From Myotis daubentonii (Eukaryota > Chordata > Mammalia > Chiroptera > Vespertilionidae), in NCBI RefSeq assembly GCF_963259705.1, contig NC_081846.1, forward strand, positions 88,858,641 to 88,922,640: 64,000 nt of DNA. Reading direction: 5' to 3'. The number at the start of each line of letters is the position of its first letter. Within the stretch, counting starts at the first letter, position 1. The notes under the pieces were generated by a model. That model was not told the origin of the DNA. It was given only the letters and a program-made list of their open reading frames with translations, and searched no databases. Of the stretch, positions 9,530 through 21,872 are shown piece after piece. The position numbers were made by a program, and so were the translations under genes.

Positions 9530-10400
9530 AAAAGATAATCAATTCTATAGAATATTAGGGTACATCTTTGACTAAGCCATGTTAGTGAAAAGATACTCAG
9601 ATTCAGTAGGAATCAGAGAAATGCAAACTAAGGAGTAAGCTATCACTTTTAATCTATCACAGTGGAAAAAATTGATAAAACCTATATATTATTGACAGAC
9701 ATATGAATCATTACAACCCTTTGGAAAGTGGTTTAGAAAAAAAAATCTATTACCATTAACAATATGTGTGGATTTCTTGAGCACTCACTTTTTAGAGATC
9801 TCTCTCATGGAAATAAATGTGTGTTTACTAGTATATTAGGCTATATCAACATATAGCTACACTTATTATAACATTATTTATAGTATCAAATTACCAGTAA
9901 TCAAGCCAATATTCATTAAAAGGTTAACTAAATTTTGGTTATCTCTACCAAAGCATATTACTCAACTCCTACTATTTAACCAGTTTACTTGGAGAAATTT
10001 TTATGATGTATTATTGAGTAATAAATGTATAACTGAAATAATTTAAAATAACATTTTATTTTGTAAAAACAATACTAAGCAAAACTGCAAAAGAGCTCTT
10101 CTGTGTCTTTTATAGGCAGCTATTTTGGTTGTATATATGTTTACAAGAGCATGGAGGGAAAAGTAGATTGTTAACATGTATTAGCCTGAGTGGTGGGTGA
10201 GGGTAAGAAGCACAGGTATATACCATATTGGAAGGAGAATGTAATGGAGTAAGAGAAGAAGAAACTGCTTAATTTAGGTCAGAATAATGCCCAATATGCT
10301 TATGTGAATACATGCTTAAGTGAAAATTCAATACACAGTTTTCTTTAGGTTAAACTCACATTTGTATTTAAATATGGCTTTATACATTTATAAGAAAAGT
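9530..10400 (+). mobile_element. Old L1, ORF2 end and 3'UTR
   Basis: 'attataacattatttatagtatcaaattaccagtaatcaagccaatattcattaaaaggttaac' matches the conserved end of L1 ORF2 on the plus strand. It is followed by 3'UTR text around 'tgttaacatgtattagcctgagtggtgggtg'. Strongly decayed. Confidence 0.7.
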
Positions 10401-11174
10401 TTATGATTGAATTCACTCAAAAAAAACTAAAAGAATTCCTTTGTTTGTTTGTTTGTTTGTTTTTTAAACTAAGCCCTTACTTTATTCAGGTTTCCTTAGT
10501 TTTTACCAAATGTCTTTGTACTCTCCCCAGCCTGGATGCCACATTGCATTTAGTTTTTGTGTCTCCTTAAGCTACTCTTGAATGTAATAGTTTGTCAGAC
10601 TTTTTTTGTTTGTCTGTTTTTGATGAGCTTATAATTTTGAGAAATACAGGTCAGATATTTTGTAGATTATCACTCAATTTGTTTAATGATTTTGATGATT
10701 TTTGGAAGGGTTAGAAGAGGGTTATGGCTTTTGGAAGGAAGATCACAGGGGTGCTGTGCCATTCCCACTAGATCATACTAAGTGTACACACTGATTGTCA
10801 ACATGACTTACCAGGTTGATGCTGACTTTGGTCATCTGGTTGGGTAGTTTTTCCAGGATAAAGTTACTCTTTTCCTGTCTTTCCTTATTGTGCTCTGCGG
10901 AAGGAACTTCCTTTCTGCAGCCAACACGTAAGTGGTGGGGAGGTTTATAGATACTTGAGGGAACAGCATCTGTATAAATTATCTGGAATTTCTCTGTCCA
11001 AAAACTTTCTCTATTTTCCTTCATTACTTATTTGTTTAATCTTGTGTTTACATCAGTATGGACATATGAAGGTTTTTTTATACTTTGGTGTATAATGCAG
11101 CACTATATTATTTATTTGGTTGCTCACATTGTTACAGCTTTGGTGTTTATGAGTTCTTTCAAGTGACTTCTGCG
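10401..11174. other. Unassigned; short (TTTG)n
   Basis: A TTTG microsatellite lies near 10,438-10,460. The rest is not recognised. Confidence 0.4.
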
Positions 11175-11178
11175 TTCT

Positions 11179-11396
11179 TTTAAAAATATATATTTTTTGT
11201 ATTGATCTTAGAGATGAAAGGAGAGGGAGAGAGAGAGAAACATGGATGTGAGAGAGAGACATCTATTGGTTGCCTTCCATAGGCACCTCAACCAACTGTG
11301 GACCAAACTGAGGCACATGCCCTGACTGGGAATAGAAATGGTGACCTTTCAGTGCATAGGACAATGCACAACCAACTGAGCCACACTGCCCAGAGT
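11179..11396 (-). mobile_element. Ves SINE, older copy
   Basis: Reverse orientation with A/T-rich tail, 'gagagagaaacatgga' core and 'ccaactgagccacactg' tRNA-like head. More diverged than the copy immediately to its right. Confidence 0.8.
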
Positions 11397-11399
11397 TGT

Positions 11400-11625
11400 T
11401 TTTTTTTTTTTTTAAATATATTTTATTGATTTTTTACAGAGAGGAAGGGAGAGAGATAGAGAGTCAGAAACATCGATGAGAGAGAAACATCGATCAGCCG
11501 CCTCCTGCACATCTCCCACTGGGGATGTGCTGTCAACCCAGGTACATGCCCTTGACCGGAATCGAACCTGGGACCCTTCAGTCCGCAAGCCGACGCTCTA
11601 GCCACTGAGCCAAACCGGTTTTGGC
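11400..11625 (-). mobile_element. Ves SINE, young copy
   Basis: Reverse copy close to consensus. It shows 'tcgatgagagagaaacatcgatcagcc', the B-box complement 'ggaatcgaacctggg', and 'gccactgagccaaaccggt' at the head, with an A-tail seen as T(12) on the left. It sits between an older Ves and an L1 tail. Confidence 0.92.
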
Positions 11626-11905
11626 TGTTTTTTTTTTTTTTTTTTTAATTGTTGACACTATTACAGATGTCCCCATTTTTCTCCCCTTTACCCACCTCCA
11701 CCCAGCCCATGCAGCCCCCTTCCCTGGCCTTCACCACATTACTGTCTATATCCATGGGGTATGCATATATGTTCTTCGTTTAATCTCTTCACCTTATTTT
11801 ATCCAGACCACCCCCCACCGCTCCCCCCTCTGACAGCTGTTCCATGTATCCATGCCTCTGGTTCTTGTTTGTTCATCAGTTTCTTTTGCTCATTAGACTT
11901 CTGTG
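11626..11905 (-). mobile_element. L1 3'UTR, 5'-truncated
   Basis: A T run followed by 'aattgttgacactattacagatgtcccc' is the poly(A) tail and 3' end of a bat L1 read in reverse. The element continues with C-rich 3'UTR and stops near 'tttgctcattagac'. Confidence 0.8.
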
Positions 11906-13458
11906 TTCTTTGGACATGCTCCCATCCCATCGGTTTGTTCCTTGAGCACTTCCTTGCCTTTTAGCATCCAAAATGCTCATCTTATTTACTTATTTCCCAG
12001 TCGTAGAGCCAGCTATTTCTCCAAGGAAAAAGTTTTCTGTGTCCTTTAGTGAAGACTAATATTTGAAACCAACATCTGGGTGTTTTTTTTTATCCCATAA
12101 AAATTATAACTTTTTTTAAGTAGTGGGAATCTATTAAAAATTTGTGGGTAGAGGAACACACACACACACACACACACACACAATATTTTGGACTTTAGTG
12201 GAAAGTAGGTAAGATTCTAGAGTGGACAGTCTGTAATGGGGAGGCTAATTAGGATGAAATCGGTAAATGTGCAGCAGTTTATAGCAATGGGCTGAGCAAC
12301 AGGTGGGCCTGTAATTGTAAACCTTTTTATTTATTTATTTTTTTATTTTGCCTGAGGACAGGGACTATGTCTCATTTATTGTTATATCTCAAAAGCCTGG
12401 CACAGTGGGAAAAATACAGAAAGAAAGAGAGAGAGAGAAAAAAAATATAAAAGCAGGGAAGAGAGAGACAGGTAGGAGGAAAAGAGAAGAAACGAAGGAG
12501 AGAAATTGAGGGAGGAAAGGAAAGACGCCTAGAATAAGGTTCTACAGTGTTTTTGAGGTTTGAAATGCTGACATCCATTTATTTTTGCAGGGACAATTAT
12601 GACATATTAATTACAACGGATATTTACATTTTGCATTCCAATTTGCAAAGCTTTTTAATACAATTATCACATTATACATAATGATGATAAATGATGTAAT
12701 AAACAACTCACCAGGCCATAGTGTGCCAGAGGAATGATGATGTCCACTGGGGATATTTGTCGTTTTAGTGATAAAGCAAATATTTCCAGAAAACCTTATT
12801 TGTAGTCTTTGCCCTTCAAGATAAACCAAACCCACTGATTTATCAACTTACTGAATGTAAAAATAAATTTATAATACTGAATTTACACTTAGAATATCAT
12901 CTATTTACCTACCTACCTACCTACCTATTTATTTATGTACTTATGGGCAATAGCTCACTTGGGAATAATAAGCTAAATCAAGTCTTAAGTTAACATTAAG
13001 AATAGACTCCAATGATGTCCACAATCAACTTTGCTCTGCTTACTCCTCTGTCCTCCGAAGATGCAAATTAACAGAGGCTAATATTACTGTTAACTTGGAG
13101 ATAACACATGTGGCTGGTCACATAAATTTACATTTAGAAAAAATGTGAACATGTCCTTCATTTCCTTGAGGATGCAAACTTGGTGGAATATGAACAGTAA
13201 AAATAGCTTTTTATTTTAAAAAGTAGCACCAATCTCTTCCATCAAATACACACATTTAGAAGGAGTGCAAAAGTAATTGTATTCCTTTTTATTTCAATGA
13301 ATTTAATAGCATATCCTCTGCTATACTGATTCTGTCATGTTGAGCTGCATTGTTTGACATTGAACCCTCTTCACCCACCCCCACACACGTACATGAGTTG
13401 TTATTAGAAGTCATACTTTGCAAGTTCTTTGTATTTAAGTTACTATTTTTTGTTCTTT
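11906..13458. other. Unassigned, with simple repeats
   Basis: Contains (CA)n near 12,155-12,182, a purine-rich stretch at 12,418-12,525 and (ACCT)n at 12,906-12,927. No family or exon recognised. A possible mariner-type scrap 'gtgcaaaagtaattg' lies at about 13,266. Confidence 0.45.
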
Positions 13459-13468
13459 TAAAATTATG

Positions 13469-14384
13469 TTGATAATAGACATTTTCACAGGTATGAGGTA
13501 GTATCTCATTAAAATTTTTATTTGCATTTTTCTAATAGCTAGTAAAGTTGAGCATCTTTTTATATATATGGTGGCCATTTGTATGTCTTCTTGGGAGCAG
13601 TGTCTGTTCAGGTCCTCTGCTCATTTTTTAATTGAATTGTTTGTTTGGTCTTGACTTGTATGAGTTCTTTATATATTTTGGATATTAACCTCTTGTCGGA
13701 GCTATTGTTTGCAAATATCTTCTCCCATTTAGTTGGTTGCCTTTTTGTTTTGTTGTCAGTTTCTTTTGCTATGCAGAAGCTTTTTAGTTTGAAATAGTCT
13801 TATTTATTTATTTTTTTACTTTTCTTCCCTTATCTTTGGGGTCAAATTCATAAAATCGTCTCTAAGACCAAGGTCCATAAGTTTAGTACCTGTGTTTTCT
13901 TCTACATAACTTATTGTTTCAGGTCATTTAAGTGTTTGATCCATTTTGAGTTATTTTTTATATGGTTCAGAAAGGAATACTATTCAGCCATAAGAGAAAA
14001 TGGAATACTGCAATTTACAACAACATGAATGGACCTTGAGAATATCATGCTAATTGAAATAAGACATACAGAAAAAGGCAAGAACCATATGATTCACTCA
14101 TATGTGGGATATAAAACTGAAAAAACTGAAAGCAACAAATGAACAAACAAGAAAAATAAACCAAGAAACAGACACAGGCAACAGTGTGGTCTGTGGTGGT
14201 TACTAGAGGGCAGGGTTGTTGGTAAAGGGTAAAGGGACCCAAATATATAGCGATGGAGGATGATTTGACTTTGGGTGGTGGGCACACAGTTCAATATACT
14301 GAACATGTATTATAGAATTGTTCACTTGAAATCTAAGTAATCTCATTAACCAATGGCATCCCAATAAATTTAATAAAAAATAAA
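13469..14384. mobile_element. Twin-primed (5'-inverted) L1
   Basis: The left part (to about 13,965) is L1 ORF2 on the minus strand. The right part (from about 13,970) is ORF2 end and 3'UTR on the plus strand, ending in an A-rich tail. The direct repeat TAAAATTATG at 13,459-13,468 and 14,385-14,394 encloses both parts, so they are one insertion. A second copy of tail plus duplication follows at 14,402-14,436. Confidence 0.88.
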
Positions 14385-14436
14385 TAAAATTATGCAATAC
14401 CTAAATTTAATAAAAAATAAATAAAATAAAATTATG

Positions 14437-15349
14437 CCATGTATTGGGAGTAGGTGTTTTACATATATTGACAAAATAAATGCTTTCCATAATTTGTATA
14501 CATTTCTCCTTATAAAACTGAGTGATGTTTCTTTTATTATAATCCATGAATTTCTAAACTAAAATATAATTTTTTCATTTTATGTAGCTTCCAAGTTTTT
14601 GGCAGTTAAATAAAGTCATCCATAACCCTTAAACTATGTGAAGGCAAAAATGACACTTGATATAGGTGTGGCCTACGATGGTCCTCTGAGATGGCTTTCT
14701 CACCCATGTGTGCTTCCCTCCCTGGCAAATGCAATGGCTGAAATCCCAGCATTTACCACAAGCTTTCCTTCTAACTCCATGGAGTACAATCTCAAATATA
14801 AATGCACTTCCTAGAACAGTCACACAGTAAATCATTTTTTGTTCTTAGCAGGAAAATTATCAGTGTATATGAGATATATGTAATATAACATTACCTGATG
14901 TATAATGGTTCATTAATCCTAACAATGTACTTAATTATATATTACCACCATTTTACCGATAGCAGACTGAAGTTTACAGAAGGGCCATAACTTCCTCAAA
15001 ACAGCACGTTGGATGGGTGAGTGCATCGGAAGTCCACCCTGTGGTGGTCTCTTAAGATAATTCTCAGCTATTTTAAAACTGATCATGAGTAAAACATTTA
15101 CAGGCTCCCCCATTACATACATGCGAGAACTTCTAATTCCCTGGCATGATATCAATCCTTAGGGTTTTTTTTTTTTTTTAAATCTTTCTCCTCCTACTCC
15201 TCCAGCCTAATTTCTCACCGTCTACTTCTTCCTAACCCATTTTAAACTTAATTTCACAGCCATGCTAAATATAGAATGTGGCAGTCAAGTTGCATTCGTT
15301 AAATCAAACATAACAGTCAACTCTTTTTTTAAAAAACATCATGAAAACT
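14437..15349. other. Unassigned sequence
   Basis: No repeat or gene recognised. Confidence 0.4.
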
Positions 15350-16650
15350 TGGGTCTACAAGAAGAAAGAGGATGATGTCATCAAGATGGCAACATTGGTC
15401 ATTCCCAGCTTCAGCCCCCCTCACAAGACCAACTGGCAACTATCTATAAAGAAGACATGATTGTGACAACCCCAGAGCACAGGAGTGAGGTGGAAGAGGC
15501 ACTCCCCCCGCTCCCCCCACATACACAGAGCAAGAAGGACACATTAGAAGGATAAGAGGAAGAGGCTACACTCAGCCTGCATCACCCCTTTCCCAGGCTG
15601 GCAGAGTGCCACACCAAGGAAGCCCCCTGGGCCTATGGTTTCTCCAGTGGGAAAAAGAGAGCCCAAGATAGACATCAAGCTCCTCAACATTGTAAGTCAC
15701 TTCCTAGGAGGCCCACTCACGTCTTACCTCACAGGAATTCCCAAAAGGACTCTGCAGGGCTCAACCTTACCTCACTGGAGATTAAACTATGATGACGAAA
15801 GGGGGTGGAGCTTTCACCAGCCCATGCTTAGATCTTGGCCAAGTTGCTCCTCACAGTCGCCTCTTAGCAGAAATTTCAGGCAGAGGCTTGGCCCATCTAC
15901 AAAGCCAAGCTGGTGCACCATCTGGTCAGGAAACTCAGTGCTCACTTCCACCTGATTTGAGACCCCAATCGACAAGCCTTGCCAGCCTTGGGAACTGTCC
16001 TGCTGCCCTGCCCTGCAGGAAAGCTGATTTGTTGCTTCACCTGCTGCTAAATACTGCCTCCAGCCCTGCCTGACCAGAAAACTGAATCAGAGCACCTGGG
16101 AGCTAGTGAGCCAATTTCACCAACTTGCCTAAGTGGCACTGGAACAAAGAGCCCAGCCAGCAGCTCTGTATAGCTGCAGAGCCAAACTGGTGATCCTGTC
16201 TGACCAGGGAGCTCAGTGCACAGTTCTGCTTCATTTGAATCCCCAAACACTGAGCCATGCCCACTTGGGACCTGTTCTTCCGCCCTGCTCAGGCAAGGAC
16301 GCTAATCTGTCAGCCCACATAATGCTAAGAACAGCCTCCAGCGCCGACCAACAGGAGATCTGAACAGACCACGAGAGAGACTGTGTCACCCATCCTGTAA
16401 TGCTACTTATTCTGGCAGTTACGCAGAGAGCCCAGTCAGCTGCTCTGCTGATCTGCAGAACTAACGTGGCCATCCTGTGTGGTCAGGAATCGGTGTACAT
16501 TTTGACGTACTTTGGAGCCAGAAACAATGAGCCATGTGAGCTTTATGGTCATTTCTGCTGCTCACATAGACATGGAAGCAAATTTGTAGATATGGCTCCC
16601 AGCCCTGCCTGACCAGGTAAACTAACCAGAGTATTTGATAGCCAAAGATG
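15350..16650 (+). mobile_element. Possible old L1 5'UTR
   Basis: 'atcaagatggcaacattggtcattcccagc', then 'cccctgggcctatggtttctccagtgggaaaaagagagccc', then loosely repeated blocks of the type 'ccagccctgcctgaccagaaaactgaa...gagccaa', resemble remembered mammalian L1 5'UTRs. It is GC-richer than its surroundings. Short frames of 60-100 codons occur on both strands but show no known protein. The L1 identity is tentative; an LTR or other interspersed repeat is possible. Confidence 0.4.
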
Positions 16651-16659
16651 TGAAAGATC

Positions 16660-16848
16660 TCTAGAAGGAAGGGGTAGGCGGGGAACTGAGTGGTGGCAAG
16701 GCACTGATGATGGCGGCGTCGGCATCCGGCAGCCATTTCTTCCGTGCCCAGCCGTTGCCTCCTCTCTGGCCTGGGCCCAATCAGCCCTGATCACTGGCCA
16801 GGCCTAGGGACCTCACCTGTGCAAGAATTCTGTGCACCAGGCCTCTAG
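16660..16848 (+). mobile_element. HeliBat-type Helitron 3' end
   Basis: The right end is intact: a GTGCAAGAATTCTGTGCAC hairpin and CAGGCCTCTAG. No TC-type 5' end was found, so the left limit is approximate and the unit may be 5'-truncated. Confidence 0.75.
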
Positions 16849-16961
16849 TATTAATTATATTTAAACTTTGATATGTTAAGGATTTAAATTGAAATTATTA
16901 GTGCAACTAATATAAAATACAAAGAGGTATAGCTAATTTCCAATAGGGGATAAGTGAAATA

Positions 16962-17295
16962 TCCTATATAATAAAAGGCTAATTTGCAAATCGACCAAAT
17001 GGCTGAACGACCGGTTGCTATGATGCACACTGACCACCAGGGGGCAGACGCTCAATGCAGGAGCTGCCCCCTGGTGGTCAGTGTGCTCCTACAGTGGGAG
17101 TGCTGCTCAGCCAGAAGCTCTGAGCCCGGCTCACAGCTGGCGAGTGCAGCAGTGGTGGCGGGAGTCTCTCCCACCTCTGTGCCAGTGCTAAAGATGTCCT
17201 ACTGCCGGCCTAGGCCCTGGACTGCGAGAGGGTGCAGGCTGAGCTGGGGGACTCCCACCTCCCCAAGTGCATGAATCTCATGTACCGGCCTCTAG
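16962..17295 (+). mobile_element. HeliBat-type Helitron (carries palindrome)
   Basis: It starts TCCTATATAATAAAAGGC and ends GCATGAATCTCATGTAC plus CGGCCTCTAG. The flanking host bases are A and T, the usual Helitron target. It carries the longest copy of the CTCF-like palindrome in the window. Confidence 0.93.
17025..17086. promoter_or_regulatory. Inverted pair of CTCF-like motifs, 23-bp arms
   Basis: The arms at 17,025-17,047 and 17,064-17,086 are exact reverse complements, each containing TGACCACCAGGGGGCAG, with a 16-nt loop. The loop matches that in the 4.7-kb copy. The match to the CTCF core is clear; binding is inference. Confidence 0.62.
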
Positions 17296-17329
17296 TAAGT
17301 AATATTTCAGTTATATACATGAGCTTTTC

Positions 17330-17615
17330 CTGTCTTCAGTTCTTTTTACTGAGGCAAAATTCACATAACATAAAATTAACCATTCTAAACTGTAAAATTC
17401 AGTGGTATTTAGTACATTTACAATGCCATGGAATAATCTTCTCTATCTTCTCAGAAAACATTTTCATCATCGCCAAAGGAGACCCTGTACCCATTAAGTC
17501 TTCACTCCCCATTTCCCCCTCCCCAAGATCCCAGTAACTACTAATCTCTATGGATTTACCTATTCAGGGTATTTTATGGAATAAAATTTTATAAATGGAA
17601 TCAAATATTGCTCAC
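17330..17615 (-). mobile_element. Old L1 3'UTR (L1MB-like)
   Basis: 'tttactgaggcaaaattcacataacataaaattaaccatt' and 'cagtaactactaatctctatgg' are the reverse of L1MA/MB 3'UTR text. Confidence 0.75.
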
Positions 17616-17619
17616 TAGA

Positions 17620-18230
17620 GTATAAAGTTGTAAAACCACTTTAAAAAACTCTTTTGAGTATTCTTATAACGTTTAACATACCTAGCTTTTGACATAATTC
17701 TACTCTTAGGTATTTACTCAAAAGAAGTCAAACCATATCAATAAGAAAGACTTGTACCAAATATATAAAAGGTGACTTTATCCATAATACCCAAATTGCA
17801 AGTGACACAAATGTCCATCAATAGGTGAATTAATAAATACCTTTTGCTACATTTAAGCAGTGGGATAGTGTTCATTTATTTAAAGATAGATACTGTACAT
17901 GCTACATCTCTTAACTTCTTGTTCAATAAAAAATAAAAAATTCAGACACAAAGTATATATACTGCTCAAGTCTAGCTATAAGAAATTCATAATCAGGCAC
18001 TACTAACGTCTGCCCATAGAAGTTCACTGCAGTGATAGTCTATGGAGGCAGAGAGTGGCCTGGAAGGGGACATGAGAAAAATTTCTGGGGTAATGAAAAG
18101 TCTTTCCTATTGTGATAGATGTGATGACTACATAGTTGTAAACATTTCCCAAAACTCATCCCATTCTACACTTAGAACCTTTTTCGCTTTATGTAAATTG
18201 ACCTCAACTGAAAAAGAGTAACATCAAGCA
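17620..18230 (+). mobile_element. Old L1, ORF2 end and 3'UTR
   Basis: 'aattctactcttaggtatttactcaaaagaa', 'atgtccatcaataggtgaattaataaa' and 'tatgtaaattgacctcaactgaaaaag' read as L1 in the plus direction. It lies head-on to the preceding minus fragment; the two may be separate insertions. Confidence 0.75.
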
Positions 18231-18829
18231 GTTACGTTTATATTAGGAATAGGGAAGAAACCAGGTCCTGAAATTTGAGAACTTGGAACAAACATTGCAA
18301 GTGATAGTCCTTGACACTTAGACCTAGAAGAAATTTGAAGTTTCTCCAGACTAACCCCTTTTTATCTTATTTTAGAAAAGTAAGAATTTTTGGCCAGATA
18401 TAAATTTTTCTTTACATTTCTATATGTTTGAGATTGTACTTTATTGTAATTATGAAAATCATTTCTTAAAGTAATTAATAAACTAAAGAGAAAATTTTAT
18501 CAAACTAGTTAGCCTAATTAGACTAATTCACTTCTTGGCTTTATAAAAATTTTATCTTTATTGTTGAAAGTATTACGGATGTGCCTGGAAGAATAATATT
18601 TTTATGGGAGTCTAAAAGTCATAGCTATATTTTGTAACTAGTATAAATATCAAGAAATAAAAATATTCCAATTTTCTAAGAGTTTTATTGTTTTGACTTT
18701 TATATTCTGAATTATGATAAGTATGATACATCTGGATTGGATTTTTATATTGGATTTTTATGGGTTTATGTTCATTTATTTTTTTCATATTTAGATAGAA
18801 ATTCCCCAACACTATAAATCAGGGGTCCT
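18231..18829. other. Unassigned, AT-rich
   Basis: A short L1-tail-like scrap occurs near 18,545-18,585 ('tttattgttgaaagtattacggatg'). The rest is not recognised. Confidence 0.4.
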
Positions 18830-19013
18830 CAAACTACGGCCCGTAGGCCACATGCGGCCCGCCGGAAACATTTATCCGGCCCGCCAGGTGCTTTTGCCGC
18901 TGCTGCCTGTTGCTTAGCAGCCGACTAGTTTTTCTTTAAAACTATAGTCCGGCCCTCCAATGGTCTGAGGGACAGTGAACTGGCCCCCTGCTTAAAAAGT
19001 TTGAGGACCCCTG
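18830..19013. mobile_element. Non-autonomous hAT element
   Basis: Terminal inverted repeats CAGGGGTCCTCAAACT and AGTTTGAGGACCCCTG. The 8-bp target duplication is CTATAAAT/CCATAAAT (one mismatch). The 184-bp interior is GC-rich with no frame. Confidence 0.93.
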
Positions 19014-19087
19014 CCATAAATTGAAATGTTGTTCTTTCCCTACTAGTTTAGTAGCACCATCAGTCTCATAAATGAAACATCTCTATA

Positions 19088-19237
19088 TCCTATATAATAA
19101 AGGGCTAATATGCTAATTAGACCAAACAGCTGAACGACTGTCTGGACGACCTTTCCGGACAAAGCCAGGGTTACAAGGACCGGCTGGGGCTGTGAGGGCC
19201 GAGGCCCTTGCGCTGATCTCATGCACCGGGCCTCTAG
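19088..19237 (+). mobile_element. Short HeliBat-type Helitron
   Basis: Only 150 bp, but with both ends: TCCTATATAATAAAGGGC and CATGCACCGGGCCTCTAG, between A and T. The left stem of the terminal hairpin is largely gone ('gcgctgatctcatgcacc'). Confidence 0.9.
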
Positions 19238-20368
19238 TATGTTCATAAGTAGTGAATTTTATGTTATGTCTATTTTAGCACAATTAAGGAAATAAGAGGG
19301 GGAACAATAGACACTTGACTGATTGATTGCTTTTGCTTTCTGTTTTTGATAAAATTTAGACCCAGAATTAAAGAGTCATATATGAACAAAATGTAAATTA
19401 TACCCACATTGGTTTTTTGGAACTTTTTATTCTCTCCATGATGTATTAACATAGTTTTATCTCTGTTATTTCCAGGAATAGGATATTTTAAACCAAAAAT
19501 TCCATGGGCATGTTATTTGAGAAGTTACCAACAATACAATGAAAACTGCCCTCCCCTGCTGACAATACAATGATAACTAATTATTATACAGCTACTTTTG
19601 AATATAATATGATTCTTTGAACAATTTTTTGAGGTAGAGAAGTTAGTATAGTTAAACTTTTATAGATGAGTCCCAGGTAAAGTTATTAATACATTGGCTA
19701 AAGTGATGTAACTATTTTGTGCCAGAGTTAAGATTAGGTCTCCAAAACTTTCACTTTTTTATTTTTAATTTTTAAATTATTATTATTTTTATAGCTCATG
19801 GCCTTCACTATTTTTCCTTCCCAGTCATAGCCTCAAAGTATGTATATGACCCCTACAACACATTCTCCCCTAGAAGTTTTGGCTAAATATATACATACAG
19901 AAATTTCCCCAAAGGTAGCTTTTAAGGAGGTCAACATTTCCTTCACTCTATTACAAAATTAATATTGTAGTTGTAGTGTATTTCCTATCCTTGTATTTTC
20001 TTTCATAGTTTGGAAATTTTCTGCTATTTTTCCTTTCTTGTCCTCAACTACTTTGGCCAATGTTTCGCCCATTATAAAAGGGGGGATATGCCACTTTATA
20101 GGATGCTTTTAAAAAATCTCTCTCCTTCTTCGTTTAGAAAAGATAATGGCTTTAAGCAAACACTCAGGTCTTTGTAAAAGGAGGTAATATTTCTGCCTCA
20201 CCCTCACCTTAGACCAGTTTCTCCCCTGATTCTTTTGGCATTCAATCTTAGTTTCTTCCCTTCTTGTCTTGATGAGGAGGGCTTTTGGAAAGATGATAAA
20301 ATTTGGGAGAATTGTTTTCTGCCCAGATATCCAGGCAGTACTTAGTTAACCTCATCTACTTCAGAAAG

Positions 20369-20400
<32 letters not shown>

Positions 20401-20615
20401 ACAAACAGAAGATTAGGAGCACACTGACCGTTCTCCAGTTTCCATGATTAGAGTAGTGTTCACTTCACAACTTCACTCCACAATTTATGATGACTCAGCA
20501 CTGCTGGCTTTGGAGAGCCTATGTCTGAAACACCGTGGAAATATTCAGGGCACTTAGGGAGCATGGTCCCCTGGAGAAGGACTGCATTGTTGTAACATGT
20601 TTGTAAATCTCATCA
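19238..20615. other. Unassigned; (AAGC)n
   Basis: Mostly AT-rich with no recognised family. A CAAG tetranucleotide repeat lies at about 20,369-20,404. Confidence 0.4.
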
Positions 20616-20775
20616 CAGGCATACCTGGGAGATATTGCAGGTTTGGTTCTAGACCACTGCAATAAAGCTAGTCACTCAAATATTTTTGGTTTTCCAGTGC
20701 ATATACAAGTTCTGTTTATATGATACTATAGTGTATTAAGTGTGCAATAGCATTTACATAAAAATTTACATAAAA

Positions 20776-21872
20776 AAGAAGATCTTGCTTTTGTGACAGT
20801 ATGGATGGACTTGGAGAGTATTATGTTAAGTGAAGTAAACCAGTCAGAGAAAGACAAATACCATATGATTTCACTCATATGTGGAATCTAATAAATAAAA
20901 TAAACAAACAAAATAGAAACAGACTCACGTATAGAGAATAGCCTGACAGCTGTCAGAGGGGAGGGCCTGGGTCAAGCTAAAAAAGCAACAACAAGCAAAA
21001 GACACAGACAAACAATTATTTGGTGGTGACAATAGGGAAGGAGGATGGGGGAGGCAGAGGAGGGTATAGAGGAAATAAATGGTGATGGAAGGAGACTAAC
21101 TTGAGTTGGTGAGCACACAAAACAATATATAGATGATGTATTATAGAATTATATACCAGAAACCTATATAATTTTATTAACCAACTAGAAGCCTGGGACA
21201 CAAAATCCGTGCACTGGAGGAGCAGGTGTCCCTCAGCCCAGCCTGCACCCTCTCCAATCTGGTACCAACTGCTTGCCTGCATGCTTGACTGATTGCCCCT
21301 AACCGCTTCTGCTTGCCAGCCTGATCACCTCCTAACCACTCCCCTGCCAGCCTGATCAATACCTAACTGCTCTCCTGCCTGCCTGATCGCTGCCAACTGC
21401 CCTCCCCTGCTGGCCTGATCACCCTCAACTGCCCTCCCCTGCCGGCCTGATTGCCCAAAATTGCCCTCCCTGCAGGCCAGATCACCTCCAACTTCCCTCC
21501 CCTGCAGGACTGCCCCCCCCCAATGGACCTCCCCTGTAGGCCTGGTCCCCCCCAACTGCCCTCCACTGCTGGTCCGGTCACCCCTAACTGTCCTCCCCTA
21601 CATGCCTGGTCCCCCCCCAACTGCCCTCACCTGCAGGCCTGGTCCCCCCAACTGCCCTCCACTGCTGGCCCGGTCACCCCTAACTGTCCTCCCCTAATGC
21701 CTGGTCCCCCCCACCCCCAAATGCCCTCACCTGCAGGCCTGGTCGTCCCCAACTGCTCTCCCCTGCAGGCCATCTTTTGTCCATATGGGGGTGGCCCTCT
21801 TGTGTGTTGGAGTGATGGCCAATTTGCATATACCTCTTTATTATATAGGATGTCACCACAATAAATTAAAAA
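20776..21872 (+). mobile_element. L1 3' end inside Tigger, interrupted
   Basis: ORF2-end text 'tatggatggacttggagagtattatgttaagtgaagtaaa' and 3'UTR run to 'attttattaaccaa'. It resumes after the Helitron as 'tgtcaccacaataaattaaaaaa', the A-rich L1 end. Confidence 0.85.
21185..21850 (-). mobile_element. HeliBat-type Helitron with 32-bp minisatellite
   Basis: Reverse unit: CTAGAAGCCTGGG with hairpin remnant on the left, TTATATAGGA on the right. It splits an L1 3'UTR exactly between A and T (...accaA|Tgtcacc). The 32-bp minisatellite fills 21,290-21,775, producing proline/glycine-rich frames on both strands that are not genes. Confidence 0.93.

Noticed and set aside
13262..13290. MADE1/mariner terminal repeat ('gtgcaaaagtaattg')
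   Set aside because: Only one short end is visible and no matching partner was found.
15350..16650. Captured gene exons upstream of a Helitron 3' end
   Set aside because: No splice-site pattern or known protein was seen. The text better fits an old L1 5'UTR, and the Helitron 5' end could not be found to enclose it.
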